DNA from: Streptomyces sp. NBC_01429
GTDB lineage: Bacteria > Actinomycetota > Actinomycetes > Streptomycetales > Streptomycetaceae
NCBI RefSeq assembly: GCF_036231945.1
Contig: NZ_CP109599.1
Coordinates: 62,001-126,000 of the forward strand
Direction: 5' to 3'
Length of the DNA: 64,000 bases
Of the stretch, positions 16,388 through 24,369 are shown in pieces (within the stretch, counting starts at the first letter, position 1; every line of letters starts with the position of its first letter). A model generated the notes under the pieces. It worked only from the letters and a program-made list of their open reading frames with translations. It made no database searches and was not told the DNA's origin. The translations under genes were made by a program, and so were the position numbers.

Positions 16388-17823
16388 CCCCCGCGCCGCT
16401 CACCGAGGACCGCGCCGCGGCGGGCCACGGGCCGTACTGGGACGTCGAGGCCGGGCCACCGCTCTCCGGCGAGCTGCGGATGTCCGGGTTCAAGCACCTG
16501 ATGGTGCCCTGCATGGCCGCCGCCTGCCTCTCGGAGGAACCCTGGGAGCTGCGCGACGCACCGGATCTGACCGATCGCCAGGCACTGGCGGGCATGCTGC
16601 GCGCGCTCGGCGCCCGCGTCGACATCGACGGTGCGGGTGAGCGGGTACGGATCGACGCGGCCACGCTCAGCGGCCATCAGGTGCCCGCCGGCTGGTCGGC
16701 CCAGGTGCACGGCGGCGCGTATCTGCTGCCCGTTCTGCTGGCCCGGCACGGGCGGGTGGAGTCCGGGGCGCACGGGGGCTGCCGGATCGGCGGCGGGCAC
16801 CGGGGCGGGCGCCCGATGGAGCACATCGCCCGGGTGCTGGAGCGCTTCGGGGCCACCTGCGTCACGGACGGCGGCGCGTTCACCGCGACCGCCCCGCGCG
16901 GACTGCGCGGAGCCGTGATCGACCTGGCCGACTTCTCCACGCCCGACCCGCACAGCGGGCTGCCCACTGGCCCCCACTACTCGGGGGCGACGAAGACCGC
17001 GCTGCTGGCCGCCGCCACCGCCCGGGGCCGCACCGTACTGCGGCACCCCTATCCGAAGCCCGACGCCCAGGAACTGGCCCGGGTGCTGGCGCGAGCCGGG
17101 GTGGCGGTGGACGTGACCCCGGACACCATCGAGATCCAGGGCACGGACGGCCCGGTCGGCGGCGCCACCGTCGCACTGCCGTCGGACCTCCTGGAGGTGG
17201 TCACCTTCGTCACGGCGAGCGTGCTGCTCGGCCAGGAGCTGACACTGCGGCTGACCCGCCCGGAGGTGGTACGCGAGGGGCTCGCCCCGGAACTCTTCCA
17301 TCTGCGGCGGATCGGGGTGCCGCTCGACTGGGACGGCGAACTCCTGCGCGTCCGGGCGCCCGTGCGTCCGCTGGCGGCGGAGCGGGTCGTCGCCGCGTCG
17401 CATCTCGTCTACAGCGACGCGCAGCCCCTGTTCGCCCTGCTCCTGCTGGCCGCCTCGGCGCCCTCGACGCTGGTGGAGACCGTCTGGTCGGGGCGGTTCG
17501 GCTACGTCGACGGGCTGCGCTCGATGGGCGCCCGGATGAGTGTGCACGGGCAGGAGCTGCGGATCGCCCCCGGGGCGCTGCGTCCGGCGCCGGGACCGCT
17601 GCGGGGGAACGACCTGCGCGCCGCCGCCGCGCTGCTGCTCGCGGCTCTGGCCGTGGGCACCCCGCACCGGCTGTACGGGGTGGAGCACCTGGCCCGGGGT
17701 TACGCCGGGCTGCCCGGCAAACTCCGCTCCCTCGGCGCACGGATCACCGCGGGTACGGCACCGGCCCCGGACGCCCACGGTCCCGCGGGTTCCCAGGACA
17801 AGGAGGAGATGCACGATGTCTGA
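16384..17823 (+). CDS. malO: MurA-like enolpyruvyl transferase (MalO/NikO type)
   Basis: 479 residues of the EPSP synthase/MurA fold. The catalytic loop reads ESGAHGGCRIGGG, retaining the Cys of MurA's GGCxIG near residue 139, followed by RPMEHIARVLERFGA. It also has YSGATKTALLAAATARG in the second domain. NikO/MalO enzymes transfer the enolpyruvyl group of PEP to the 3'-OH of a 5'-nucleotide; published MalO strongly prefers pseudouridine monophosphate. The symbol is given by pathway logic, not identity to a deposited sequence. The start is a TTG overlapping the preceding stop; the 3' end overlaps the next gene by 8 nt. Confidence 0.85.
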   Translation: MTPAPLTEDRAAAGHGPYWDVEAGPPLSGELRMSGFKHLMVPCMAAACLSEEPWELRDAPDLTDRQALAGMLRALGARVDIDGAGERVRIDAATLSGHQVPAGWSAQVHGGAYLLPVLLARHGRVESGAHGGCRIGGGHRGGRPMEHIARVLERFGATCVTDGGAFTATAPRGLRGAVIDLADFSTPDPHSGLPTGPHYSGATKTALLAAATARGRTVLRHPYPKPDAQELARVLARAGVAVDVTPDTIEIQGTDGPVGGATVALPSDLLEVVTFVTASVLLGQELTLRLTRPEVVREGLAPELFHLRRIGVPLDWDGELLRVRAPVRPLAAERVVAASHLVYSDAQPLFALLLLAASAPSTLVETVWSGRFGYVDGLRSMGARMSVHGQELRIAPGALRPAPGPLRGNDLRAAAALLLAALAVGTPHRLYGVEHLARGYAGLPGKLRSLGARITAGTAPAPDAHGPAGSQDKEEMHDV

Positions 17824-18664
17824 CGACCCGTCGACCACCGGCGCGTCCCGATCCGACGAAACCGACGCCACCAGCGGCTCCAGCGGCTCCAGCGGCTCCA
17901 GCGGCTCCAGCGGCTCCAGCGGCTCCAGCGGCTCCAAGGGCTCCAAGGGCTCCAAGGGCACGGTGCTTGATCTGACCGCGCTGAGGCGGGCGGAGCTGGC
18001 CGAACGCCCCTTCCGCTGGGCGGAACTGCCCGGCACCCTGCGCGGCGCACCGGGCGAGACCGCGCACCGGTTGGAGGAGGAGTTCCCCACCGAGGGGTTC
18101 CGGCTGACCGAACGGACCGGCGGCGACTCGGAGAAGACGTACCGCACCCGCAACCTGCCGCTGATCACCGGAGGGAACCCGGTCGCCGCCAGTCACTCGT
18201 TCCTGTCCCCGTTGTGGCGACGGCTCGTGGCCGAGCTCGCCTCGTCCGAGTACCGCGCGGCGGTGGCCGAGGCGACCGGCCGCCCGCTCGGCACCTGCCG
18301 CGTCGAGGCCCGCGCGGTCCGCTACGGCCCCGGCTACTGGATCGCGCCGCACACCGACCGGGCCGACAAGGTGGTGACCCAGCTCTGGTACTTCAACTCC
18401 GAGTGGCCGCGTGGGTGGCAGGGATCGCTGCGCATCCTCGGCTCCTCGGACGCGGACGACATACGGGCCGAGGTCGCGCCCCTGCGGGGCTCCTCGGTGC
18501 TGCTGGTCAGGTCAGCGGAATCCTGGCACTCCGTCGCCCCCGTGTCCGACGCCGCCTCCGAGGACCGGCGCACCCTCCTCGTGCACTTCGTCGACCCGGG
18601 CGCCGCGACGGACGAGGAGCCGCGGGTCGCGGACGTACGACGGTGCGGCCCGGACGTACAGTGA
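17816..18664 (+). CDS. second Fe(II)/2-oxoglutarate oxygenase with Ser/Gly linker
   Basis: 282 residues. After about 20 residues comes a repetitive linker of GSS and GSK units (residues about 20-48), then the catalytic domain with APHTDRADK (HxD), WHSVAPV (distal His) and RRTLLVHF (co-substrate Arg). It shares the architecture and SEKTYR/DKTYR element of the oxygenase at 15761 and is probably its divergent paralogue. Two such oxygenases act in polyoxin-type pathways. ATG with AAGGAGGA just upstream inside malO. Confidence 0.85.
   Translation: MSDDPSTTGASRSDETDATSGSSGSSGSSGSSGSSGSSGSKGSKGSKGTVLDLTALRRAELAERPFRWAELPGTLRGAPGETAHRLEEEFPTEGFRLTERTGGDSEKTYRTRNLPLITGGNPVAASHSFLSPLWRRLVAELASSEYRAAVAEATGRPLGTCRVEARAVRYGPGYWIAPHTDRADKVVTQLWYFNSEWPRGWQGSLRILGSSDADDIRAEVAPLRGSSVLLVRSAESWHSVAPVSDAASEDRRTLLVHFVDPGAATDEEPRVADVRRCGPDVQ
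17875..17961 (+). repeat. in-frame 9-bp tandem repeat (Ser/Gly linker)
   Basis: Consecutive copies of GGCTCCAGC, about seven, are followed by three of GGCTCCAAG. They encode the GSS/GSK linker of the second oxygenase. The unit is nine bases, so copy-number changes keep the frame; such tracts vary between strains. Confidence 0.9.
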
Positions 18665-18815
18665 CCCGGCACGGACGTGGCACGCCCCGACCCGGACGTG
18701 CCCGGTCCCGGCCCCGCACACGAGGCGGGAACCGGTCGCTCACCCACCTTCCAGACCGACACGTGCCGGATCACGGGCGAACGGGCGGCCCCGCGACCGA
18801 TCGGGGCGCCCTTCC

Positions 18816-20396
18816 TTGACCCACCCCCACCAGACCACTCTGACGGCCCCGGCGGCCGGCCCGGCCTCGGCCCGTTACGGCCGCCGGGTGCTCTCCGCGA
18901 CATCGTTCACCGCGCTGCTCACCGGCCTCAACACCAGCGGACTCGACGTTGCCCTGCCCGGGATCGTCCGGCACTTCGGGGCCTCCGCCGCGCAGGCCAG
19001 CTGGATGATCCTCGGCTATCTGCTGGCCGGAACCGTCCTGTTGCTGGTCTGGGGCCGCCTCGCGGACCTGTTCGGGCGCAGCCGGCTCTATCTGACGGGC
19101 GTCGCCCTGTTCGCCCTGGCCAGCATCGGCTGCGCCCTCGCCCCGGACGCCTGGTGGCTGGTGGCGGGCCGGATCCTCCAGGGAGTGGGGGCATCGGCGA
19201 TCATCGCCAACACCACGGCGCTGCTCGCGGACTCCTTCCCGCCCGAACGGCTGCCCCGCGCCCTCGGTGTCAACGCCACGCTCATCTCGGCCACCCAGGC
19301 CGCCGGGCCCCTGCTGGGCGGGGTACTGACGGATTTCCGGGGCTGGTCGGGGATCTTCTGGACCAGCGGGGCGGCCGGTCTGGCGGCCTGCGGCTGGGCG
19401 GCGTACGTCCTGCGAAGGGACGACGGCCCGGGATCCGGCGAGACCTTCGACGTCGGGGGCGCCCTGCTGTCGGTCCTGTTCCTGGGGGGCGGGGCGCTGG
19501 CGCTCACCGCGAGCGGGTCGCAGGGGTGGACGAGCGGGACGGTCGTGGTGAGCGCGGCCGTGGCGGTCGCGGCCCTCCTCGTCTTCCCGCTGGTCCAGCG
19601 GCGGCAGCGGCATCCCCTGGTGGACCCGTGGCTCTTCCACGACCGGCGGCGGTCGATGGCTCTGCTGGCCGCCTTCCTGACGGCGATGTCGTACTTCTCC
19701 GTCGTGCTGGTGATGTCCCTGTACCTCCAGACGGTCGAGGGCCTCAGCGCCCTGTCCGCCGGGTTCCAGGTCATGTTCATGGCCGTCGGCGCGATGGTCG
19801 CCTCCCCGGTGGCCGGGCGGCTGGCCACCCGCCACCCGGCGCGGCTGCTGGCCAGCGCGGGCACGGCGACCTCGGCCCTGGGCATCGCGCTGCTGGTGCT
19901 GGCGCTGTGGCTGGGGCCGCCCGCACCGATCGGTCTGATCGGACTGGGACTGTTCCTGACCGGTGTCGGCGCCGGTCTGTTCGGGGTACCGAACACCGGC
20001 GAACTCATGTCGCTGGTACCGGCGCACCGGCGCGGCATCGCCAACGGCGTACGGTCCATGCTCCAGAACGCCGGCTATCTGATCAGCTCCGTGCTGGCGC
20101 TGGCGCTGGTCTCCGGACACGGACCGTCCGGGGGGCCGGAGCCCCTCGTCGGACACCACCGTACGGCGCTGCTGGTACTGCTCTGTCTCTGTCTGGCGGC
20201 CACAGCGACCTCGCTCCTGCGCGGCAGCGGCAGCGGCAGCGGCAGCGGCAGCGGCAGCGGCAGCAACAACGGCAACAGCAACGGCGGCGGCAACGCCCCC
20301 AAGGCGGACCCCGCATCTCCGCCTACCCGTGGCACCACCATCGCCCCACCCGGACCACCCGGACAATCCGCCCCACCCGCCCCACCCGCCCCGTAG
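18816..20396 (+). CDS. MFS drug exporter, DHA2 (14-TM) type
   Basis: 526 residues with about 14 hydrophobic segments. Motif A is GRLADLFGRSRLYL between helices 2 and 3, and DVALPGIVRHFGASAAQ in the first segment is the DHA2 signature. The role is probably export of, and self-resistance to, the cluster product, as proposed for NikN. The start is uncertain: TTG at 18816 is the best candidate but has a weak ribosome binding site. The C-terminus carries a GS-dipeptide repeat (encoded about 20222-20262) and a Pro-rich tail. Confidence 0.88.
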   Translation: MTHPHQTTLTAPAAGPASARYGRRVLSATSFTALLTGLNTSGLDVALPGIVRHFGASAAQASWMILGYLLAGTVLLLVWGRLADLFGRSRLYLTGVALFALASIGCALAPDAWWLVAGRILQGVGASAIIANTTALLADSFPPERLPRALGVNATLISATQAAGPLLGGVLTDFRGWSGIFWTSGAAGLAACGWAAYVLRRDDGPGSGETFDVGGALLSVLFLGGGALALTASGSQGWTSGTVVVSAAVAVAALLVFPLVQRRQRHPLVDPWLFHDRRRSMALLAAFLTAMSYFSVVLVMSLYLQTVEGLSALSAGFQVMFMAVGAMVASPVAGRLATRHPARLLASAGTATSALGIALLVLALWLGPPAPIGLIGLGLFLTGVGAGLFGVPNTGELMSLVPAHRRGIANGVRSMLQNAGYLISSVLALALVSGHGPSGGPEPLVGHHRTALLVLLCLCLAATATSLLRGSGSGSGSGSGSGSNNGNSNGGGNAPKADPASPPTRGTTIAPPGPPGQSAPPAPPAP

Positions 20397-20438
20397 CGCC
20401 CAGAGCCGGGAAACCCCGGCAGGACGAAAGGAAACGGA

Positions 20439-21494
20439 GTGACCGTGGAGAACCCCATCCTCAAGGCGCACGCCACCGACTTCGTGGTCCAGGAGAGCAT
20501 GGTCCTGCCCGTCCAGGACGATCCGGACGCGCCGTTCCAGTACCTGCGCCTGCTCAAGCGCGGATACACCACGTTCGAGGCGGTCGAGCGGATCGCCGCC
20601 GTCTGCGGGGTGCCCGCCGCCGAGCTCTCGACGGCCGGCCTCAAGGACGAGGACGCCGTCACCGAGCAGCACCTCGCGTGCCGGGGCAGGGTGACCCAGG
20701 AGGACATAGCCGAGTTCAACACCCGCCACGCCTCCGGTGAACGCACCATGCGGCTCACCCTGCACGGCTACGGCCACCACGGGCTGCGTGCCGGGCAGTT
20801 GGAGGGCAACGGTTTCCGGATCCTGGTGCGCGGGCTGTCCGCCGGGTTCGTGGAAAACGTCGGCGCACTCGGCGAGCGCGCCGGGGACCTGTTCTTCGTC
20901 AACTACTACGACACCCAGCGCTTCGGGGTGGCGGGCGGCCCCAGGACCACCCACCGGATCGGCCGCGCCCTCCTGGAGGAGGACTTCGACGCCGCGCTCG
21001 CCCTTGTCCGGGAGTCGAAGTCCCGGGAGGCGGAGCGCGCCCTGGAGTTCACCGGCTCGGCCGCCGCGTTCTTCGACCTGATCGACCCCCGGGTGCGGGC
21101 CTTCTACCTGTGCGCGCACGCCTCGTACGTCTGGAACGGCCAACTCGCCGCGCTGTTGCGAAAAGTGAGTCGCCATCCGCTCGACGAGACCCGGCGCGAG
21201 GGCATCCCGTACGTCTTCGCCACTCGCCGGGACGATGTGCTGGCGCTGCTCCAGGAGGCGACGTCGCTGCCGTACGAGCGCCACCGCTGGACAGACGGGA
21301 CGATCCGTCGCACCGAGGGACTGCGCCCGACGGTCGTGCAGACCCGGGTCCGGGTCGTGCGTACGGCTGAGGACACCGACACACCGGGACGGCACACCTG
21401 CGAACTCGGCCTCTTCCTGCCGTCCGGCTGCTACGCCACCAACGCGGTGGCGCAGTGGGTCGCCTGGGCGGGCTCGGGCCACGTGCGGCCCTGA
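20439..21494 (+). CDS. malD: TruD-like pseudouridine synthase (MalD type)
   Basis: 351 residues. The TruD catalytic motif is AGLKDEDAVTEQ near residue 68, with the nucleophilic Asp. RVTQEDIAEFNTRHASGE and FFVNYYDTQRFG match conserved TruD segments. TruD normally isomerises U13 in tRNA-Glu; the published malayamycin enzyme MalD is a TruD relative that supplies 5'-pseudouridine monophosphate for the pathway. Placement at the end of a nucleoside cluster supports that role rather than tRNA modification. GTG start after GAAAGGAAACGGA. Its stop codon lies in a hairpin shared with the GrpB gene. Confidence 0.88.
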   Translation: MTVENPILKAHATDFVVQESMVLPVQDDPDAPFQYLRLLKRGYTTFEAVERIAAVCGVPAAELSTAGLKDEDAVTEQHLACRGRVTQEDIAEFNTRHASGERTMRLTLHGYGHHGLRAGQLEGNGFRILVRGLSAGFVENVGALGERAGDLFFVNYYDTQRFGVAGGPRTTHRIGRALLEEDFDAALALVRESKSREAERALEFTGSAAAFFDLIDPRVRAFYLCAHASYVWNGQLAALLRKVSRHPLDETRREGIPYVFATRRDDVLALLQEATSLPYERHRWTDGTIRRTEGLRPTVVQTRVRVVRTAEDTDTPGRHTCELGLFLPSGCYATNAVAQWVAWAGSGHVRP

Positions 21495-21547
21495 GCCCCG
21501 AGCTACGGGCCCTGCACCCGGGCGCCGCGGGGGTCAGGGCCGCACGT
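21481..21547. terminator. bidirectional terminator containing both stop codons
   Basis: ACGTGCGGCCCTGA (21481-21494) is perfectly complementary to TCAGGGCCGCACGT (21534-21547), a 14-bp stem. The loop can fold further through CCCCG/CGGGG. The TGA of the TruD-like gene and the TGA of the convergent GrpB-like gene are the inner ends of the two arms. Confidence 0.8.
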
Positions 21548-22154
21548 CGCCGGGTCTGACCGTCATCGTGAGGGACGGCTGCCAGCCCGTGGCCCGCGCC
21601 CAGGGTTCGGCGACGGCGACGACGAGATCGACGACGGGATCCTTGACATCGGCGTACGTGGCGAGGTCCGGGACGGCCTCCGCGAGCACCTGCTTGAAGC
21701 GCGCGTAGGCCGGCACCGCCTCCGGGTGGGCGCGCAGCCAGTCGCGGAAGAGCAGCGCGAGCCGTTCGTTGGGCGAACCGGCCGCCCGGACATGGAGGTT
21801 GACGTCCGGTCCCGGTTGGCCGCGCCTGATCCACAGCCGCTTGGTCCAGCGGGCCGGATCGTCGTCGCTGCCGGCCGGCACATGGTCCTGCCGGTACGGC
21901 GCGAGATCGTAGCCGTGACCGGCCAGCGGCCCGGCGAAGGCGTCCTGCGCCTCCTGGAGGTCACGGACGCTGATCTGCACGTCGAGGACGGACTTGGCCG
22001 CCATACCGGGCACCGCGGTGCTGCCGATGTGCTCGACGTGCAGAGCGAGCGGGGCGAGCAGTTCATACAGTTCGCCGGTGAGCGCCCGGCCCCGCGTGAT
22101 CCACGCGGGGTCCGGGGCGGCTACGACGAGTTCGGAGGAGCTGTCCTTGGGCAT
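21534..22154 (-). CDS. GrpB family protein
   Basis: 206 residues. The GrpB/UPF0157 signature VEHIGSTAVPGMAAKSVLDV near residue 40 is of the nucleotidyltransferase-fold type, with two acidic residues in LDVQIS and a C-terminal LALLFRDWLRAHPEA region. The family is cytosolic and functionally undefined. It is convergent with the nucleoside cluster and probably lies outside it. Confidence 0.9.
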   Translation of the reverse strand: MPKDSSSELVVAAPDPAWITRGRALTGELYELLAPLALHVEHIGSTAVPGMAAKSVLDVQISVRDLQEAQDAFAGPLAGHGYDLAPYRQDHVPAGSDDDPARWTKRLWIRRGQPGPDVNLHVRAAGSPNERLALLFRDWLRAHPEAVPAYARFKQVLAEAVPDLATYADVKDPVVDLVVAVAEPWARATGWQPSLTMTVRPGDVRP

Positions 22155-22335
22155 CGCGCGATTCTAATGGCCCCTGCCACGATCCCCGCCGGCGGCGAGG
22201 CAAGCCGGCGGCCACGGTGGCTGGGCGATCCGTCACCCGGACAGACTCCGCCCCTGGACCACCCCGCACCCCGGAGCCGCCGTACGAGGCAGCGCGGCGG
22301 CCCGGTTGGCGCTCTCCGGGATGCGGTGCCGGGCG

Positions 22336-23514
22336 TCAGGTCGCAGGTTCGATCGCCACTTCCAGGTGGTCGAGACCGCGCAGCCCGTTGTTGATCATCG
22401 GTCGGCGTTCGAGTATCTCGAAGCCGGCGACCCGGTCGGCGAGCCTCTCCAGCAGCGCGCTCATTTCCAGCCTGGCGAGGTGCATCCCGACGCACACGTG
22501 CTCTCCCCGTCCGAAGGCGAGGTGGTCCGAAGGGCGGCGGGTGATGTCGAAGCGCGCCGGGTCCGGGTAGTGGCGCTCGTCGCGGTTGGCGGAGGCGTAG
22601 AGCAGCGCGACCCGTGAGCCGGCGGCCAGCGGAACTCCGCCGATCTCGTGGTCCCCGGTGAGGACCCGGCTGAACTGGGGCACCGGGGTCTCCAGGCGCA
22701 GCGACTCGTTGATCGCGTGCGGGATCAACGAGCGGTCCGCGCGCAGCAGATCCCACTGGTCCGGGTTCTGGGCGAACAGCGCGACCGCGTTGGTGATCGC
22801 GAGGATGGTCGTGTCCAGGCTGGGAGTGACGTAGTCGAGCATCATCACCGGGCACTTGTCCTGCGGGATCTCGCCGCGGTCGGCGGCCTCGTAGAGCTGT
22901 GCCGCCCAGCCGTCGGGGGTGGTTCTCCCTGGCACGGCGTCATTCATGGCGAATGCCATGAACTCCTCGACGGCCGGCCCCGCCGCGGCCGCCCGGTCGT
23001 CGGCGGGCCCCTGGGTGTTCCAGATGGCCGCAGCCCACTCCAGCATCTTCTCCCGCCCGTGATCGGGGAGCCCGACCAGGTCCGACACCACGGTCATGGG
23101 CAGGTACTCCGCCAGTTCGGTGACGACCTCGAACCGGCCCCGGCCGACCAGCCGCCCGACAACCCGGTCGGCCTCGGCCTCGATCCGCGGAGTCACCTCG
23201 CGCATCCGGTCCGGCCGCAGCGGCCGCCCCAGCACCGAGCGCATCGCCGTGTGTTCGGGCGGATCGCTGCACAGCGTGATCCCCTCCAGCTGGGCGTTCA
23301 CGTCCGGATCCACGAACACTCCCCGCGCTGACGAAAACGTCTGCCAATCCATCAGGGCGGCGCGCACCTCGTCGTAGCGGGGCAACGCGTAGAGGTCGTA
23401 GCGGGACAGGTACACCACAGGCCCGAGAGCCCGAAGTCCGGCATAGATGTCGTACGGGTCGATGCGCGCCGATTCGGTGTAGAGATCGACGTCGCTGGTG
23501 GGTATGGCGGGCAA
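22336..23514 (-). CDS. cytochrome P450
   Basis: 392 residues. The heme-ligand region is LAFGRGEHVCVGMHLARLE with Cys axial ligand near residue 335. The K-helix ESLRLETPVPQFSR has the ExxR pair. The I-helix reads LDYVTPSLDTTILAITNAV, where the usual Ala/Gly-Gly before the acid-Thr pair is Pro-Ser-Leu, an atypical oxygen-activation groove. I chose the TTG at 23514 (GGAGG just upstream); a start at 23628 would add 38 Arg-rich residues unlike the family. It follows the TIGR03086 gene on the same strand. Confidence 0.9.
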   Translation of the reverse strand: MPAIPTSDVDLYTESARIDPYDIYAGLRALGPVVYLSRYDLYALPRYDEVRAALMDWQTFSSARGVFVDPDVNAQLEGITLCSDPPEHTAMRSVLGRPLRPDRMREVTPRIEAEADRVVGRLVGRGRFEVVTELAEYLPMTVVSDLVGLPDHGREKMLEWAAAIWNTQGPADDRAAAAGPAVEEFMAFAMNDAVPGRTTPDGWAAQLYEAADRGEIPQDKCPVMMLDYVTPSLDTTILAITNAVALFAQNPDQWDLLRADRSLIPHAINESLRLETPVPQFSRVLTGDHEIGGVPLAAGSRVALLYASANRDERHYPDPARFDITRRPSDHLAFGRGEHVCVGMHLARLEMSALLERLADRVAGFEILERRPMINNGLRGLDHLEVAIEPAT

Positions 23515-23624
23515 CGGGCCTCCGGGAGACGGGGGGGAGCGAATACGGCGACGGCCAACGTGCCGGTGCCGCGCGGTGGAAGAGTCGAAAAGGGCCCGTA
23601 CGGACCAGTCGCGCCCGGCCCGGG

Positions 23625-24275
23625 TCAACCGCCCGTGGTGACGGGCGTGGGCGTCCAGTCCGGTGACCGGCCCGCGAAGCCCAGCAGCCGGTCCAGTGCC
23701 GGGGCGTCCGGGCTCACCGGCACCTCGGGGGCGAACGGCATACCCGTGCCGCCCCGGTACTCCGGCTTGATCTGGTCGGCGAGCAGCGCGTGCGCCTGCT
23801 CCGTCGCCGCGGGACCGGGACGCCAGGTCTGACCGGTGGCGCGGGCGATATCCCAGCCGTGTACCACGGCCTCGGCGACCAGCATGCTCAGCACGTAATC
23901 ACCGGGGAACGTGCCGCCCAGCGCGGGCGCCCGCACGGAGACCGTCTCGACGCCGTCGGCCAGCGCGGCACGCACGGCCGCCGACAGTGCCCCGATCGCC
24001 GCGACCAGGACTTCGGTCTCGTCGGGACCGGTGCAGGCCCGCGGATCCGGCCGCTGGTCGCCGTCGGGGTCGGCCAGGACGATGGTGAAGTATCCGATCC
24101 CGCCGAGCAGGTGCCGGCGCAGCGGGACCACGTCGAGACCGGCGCACGGTGTCGGCGCCGTGTCCTGTTCGAGGGTCGTCGCGCCGATCACGCGCGCCAG
24201 GTGGTCCAGGACGGGAAGCACCGGATGAGAGGACATCAGTTCCATTTCGTTCGTCGGGATGTGCACGCGGTGCAC
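23625..24275 (-). CDS. TIGR03086 family DinB-fold protein
   Basis: 216 residues from a GTG. It has the mycothiol-dependent maleylpyruvate-isomerase N-terminal fold: the PTPCAGLDVVPLRRHLLGG opening helix with metal-binding His and the later LVAEAVVHGWDIARATG with the second His pair region. Such proteins are presumed metal-dependent and sometimes thiol-linked enzymes; the substrate is unknown. About 110 nt upstream of the P450 start and probably co-transcribed with it. An internal ATG at 24245 is an alternative start. Confidence 0.85.
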   Translation of the reverse strand: MHRVHIPTNEMELMSSHPVLPVLDHLARVIGATTLEQDTAPTPCAGLDVVPLRRHLLGGIGYFTIVLADPDGDQRPDPRACTGPDETEVLVAAIGALSAAVRAALADGVETVSVRAPALGGTFPGDYVLSMLVAEAVVHGWDIARATGQTWRPGPAATEQAHALLADQIKPEYRGGTGMPFAPEVPVSPDAPALDRLLGFAGRSPDWTPTPVTTGG

Positions 24276-24369
24276 GCGCTACGGGATGAGGAGGCGTTCC
24301 GCATCCCGTATCGGTACGGCGAGTACCCCGGTACCGGACCGGCGACACTCGCCCCGTGGATCAGTACGT

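Noticed and set aside
17875..17961. Possible CRISPR-like or satellite repeat
   Set aside because: The unit is nine bases, in frame and without spacers; it simply encodes a Ser/Gly linker.
18771..21482. Minus-strand open frame of 903 codons
   Set aside because: It is a shadow of the MFS and TruD genes, with low-complexity composition.
22330..22365. GGTTCGATC resembling a tRNA T-arm
   Set aside because: It lies within the P450 gene, and no acceptor stem or anticodon arm can be drawn around it. I found no tRNA or rRNA gene in the window.
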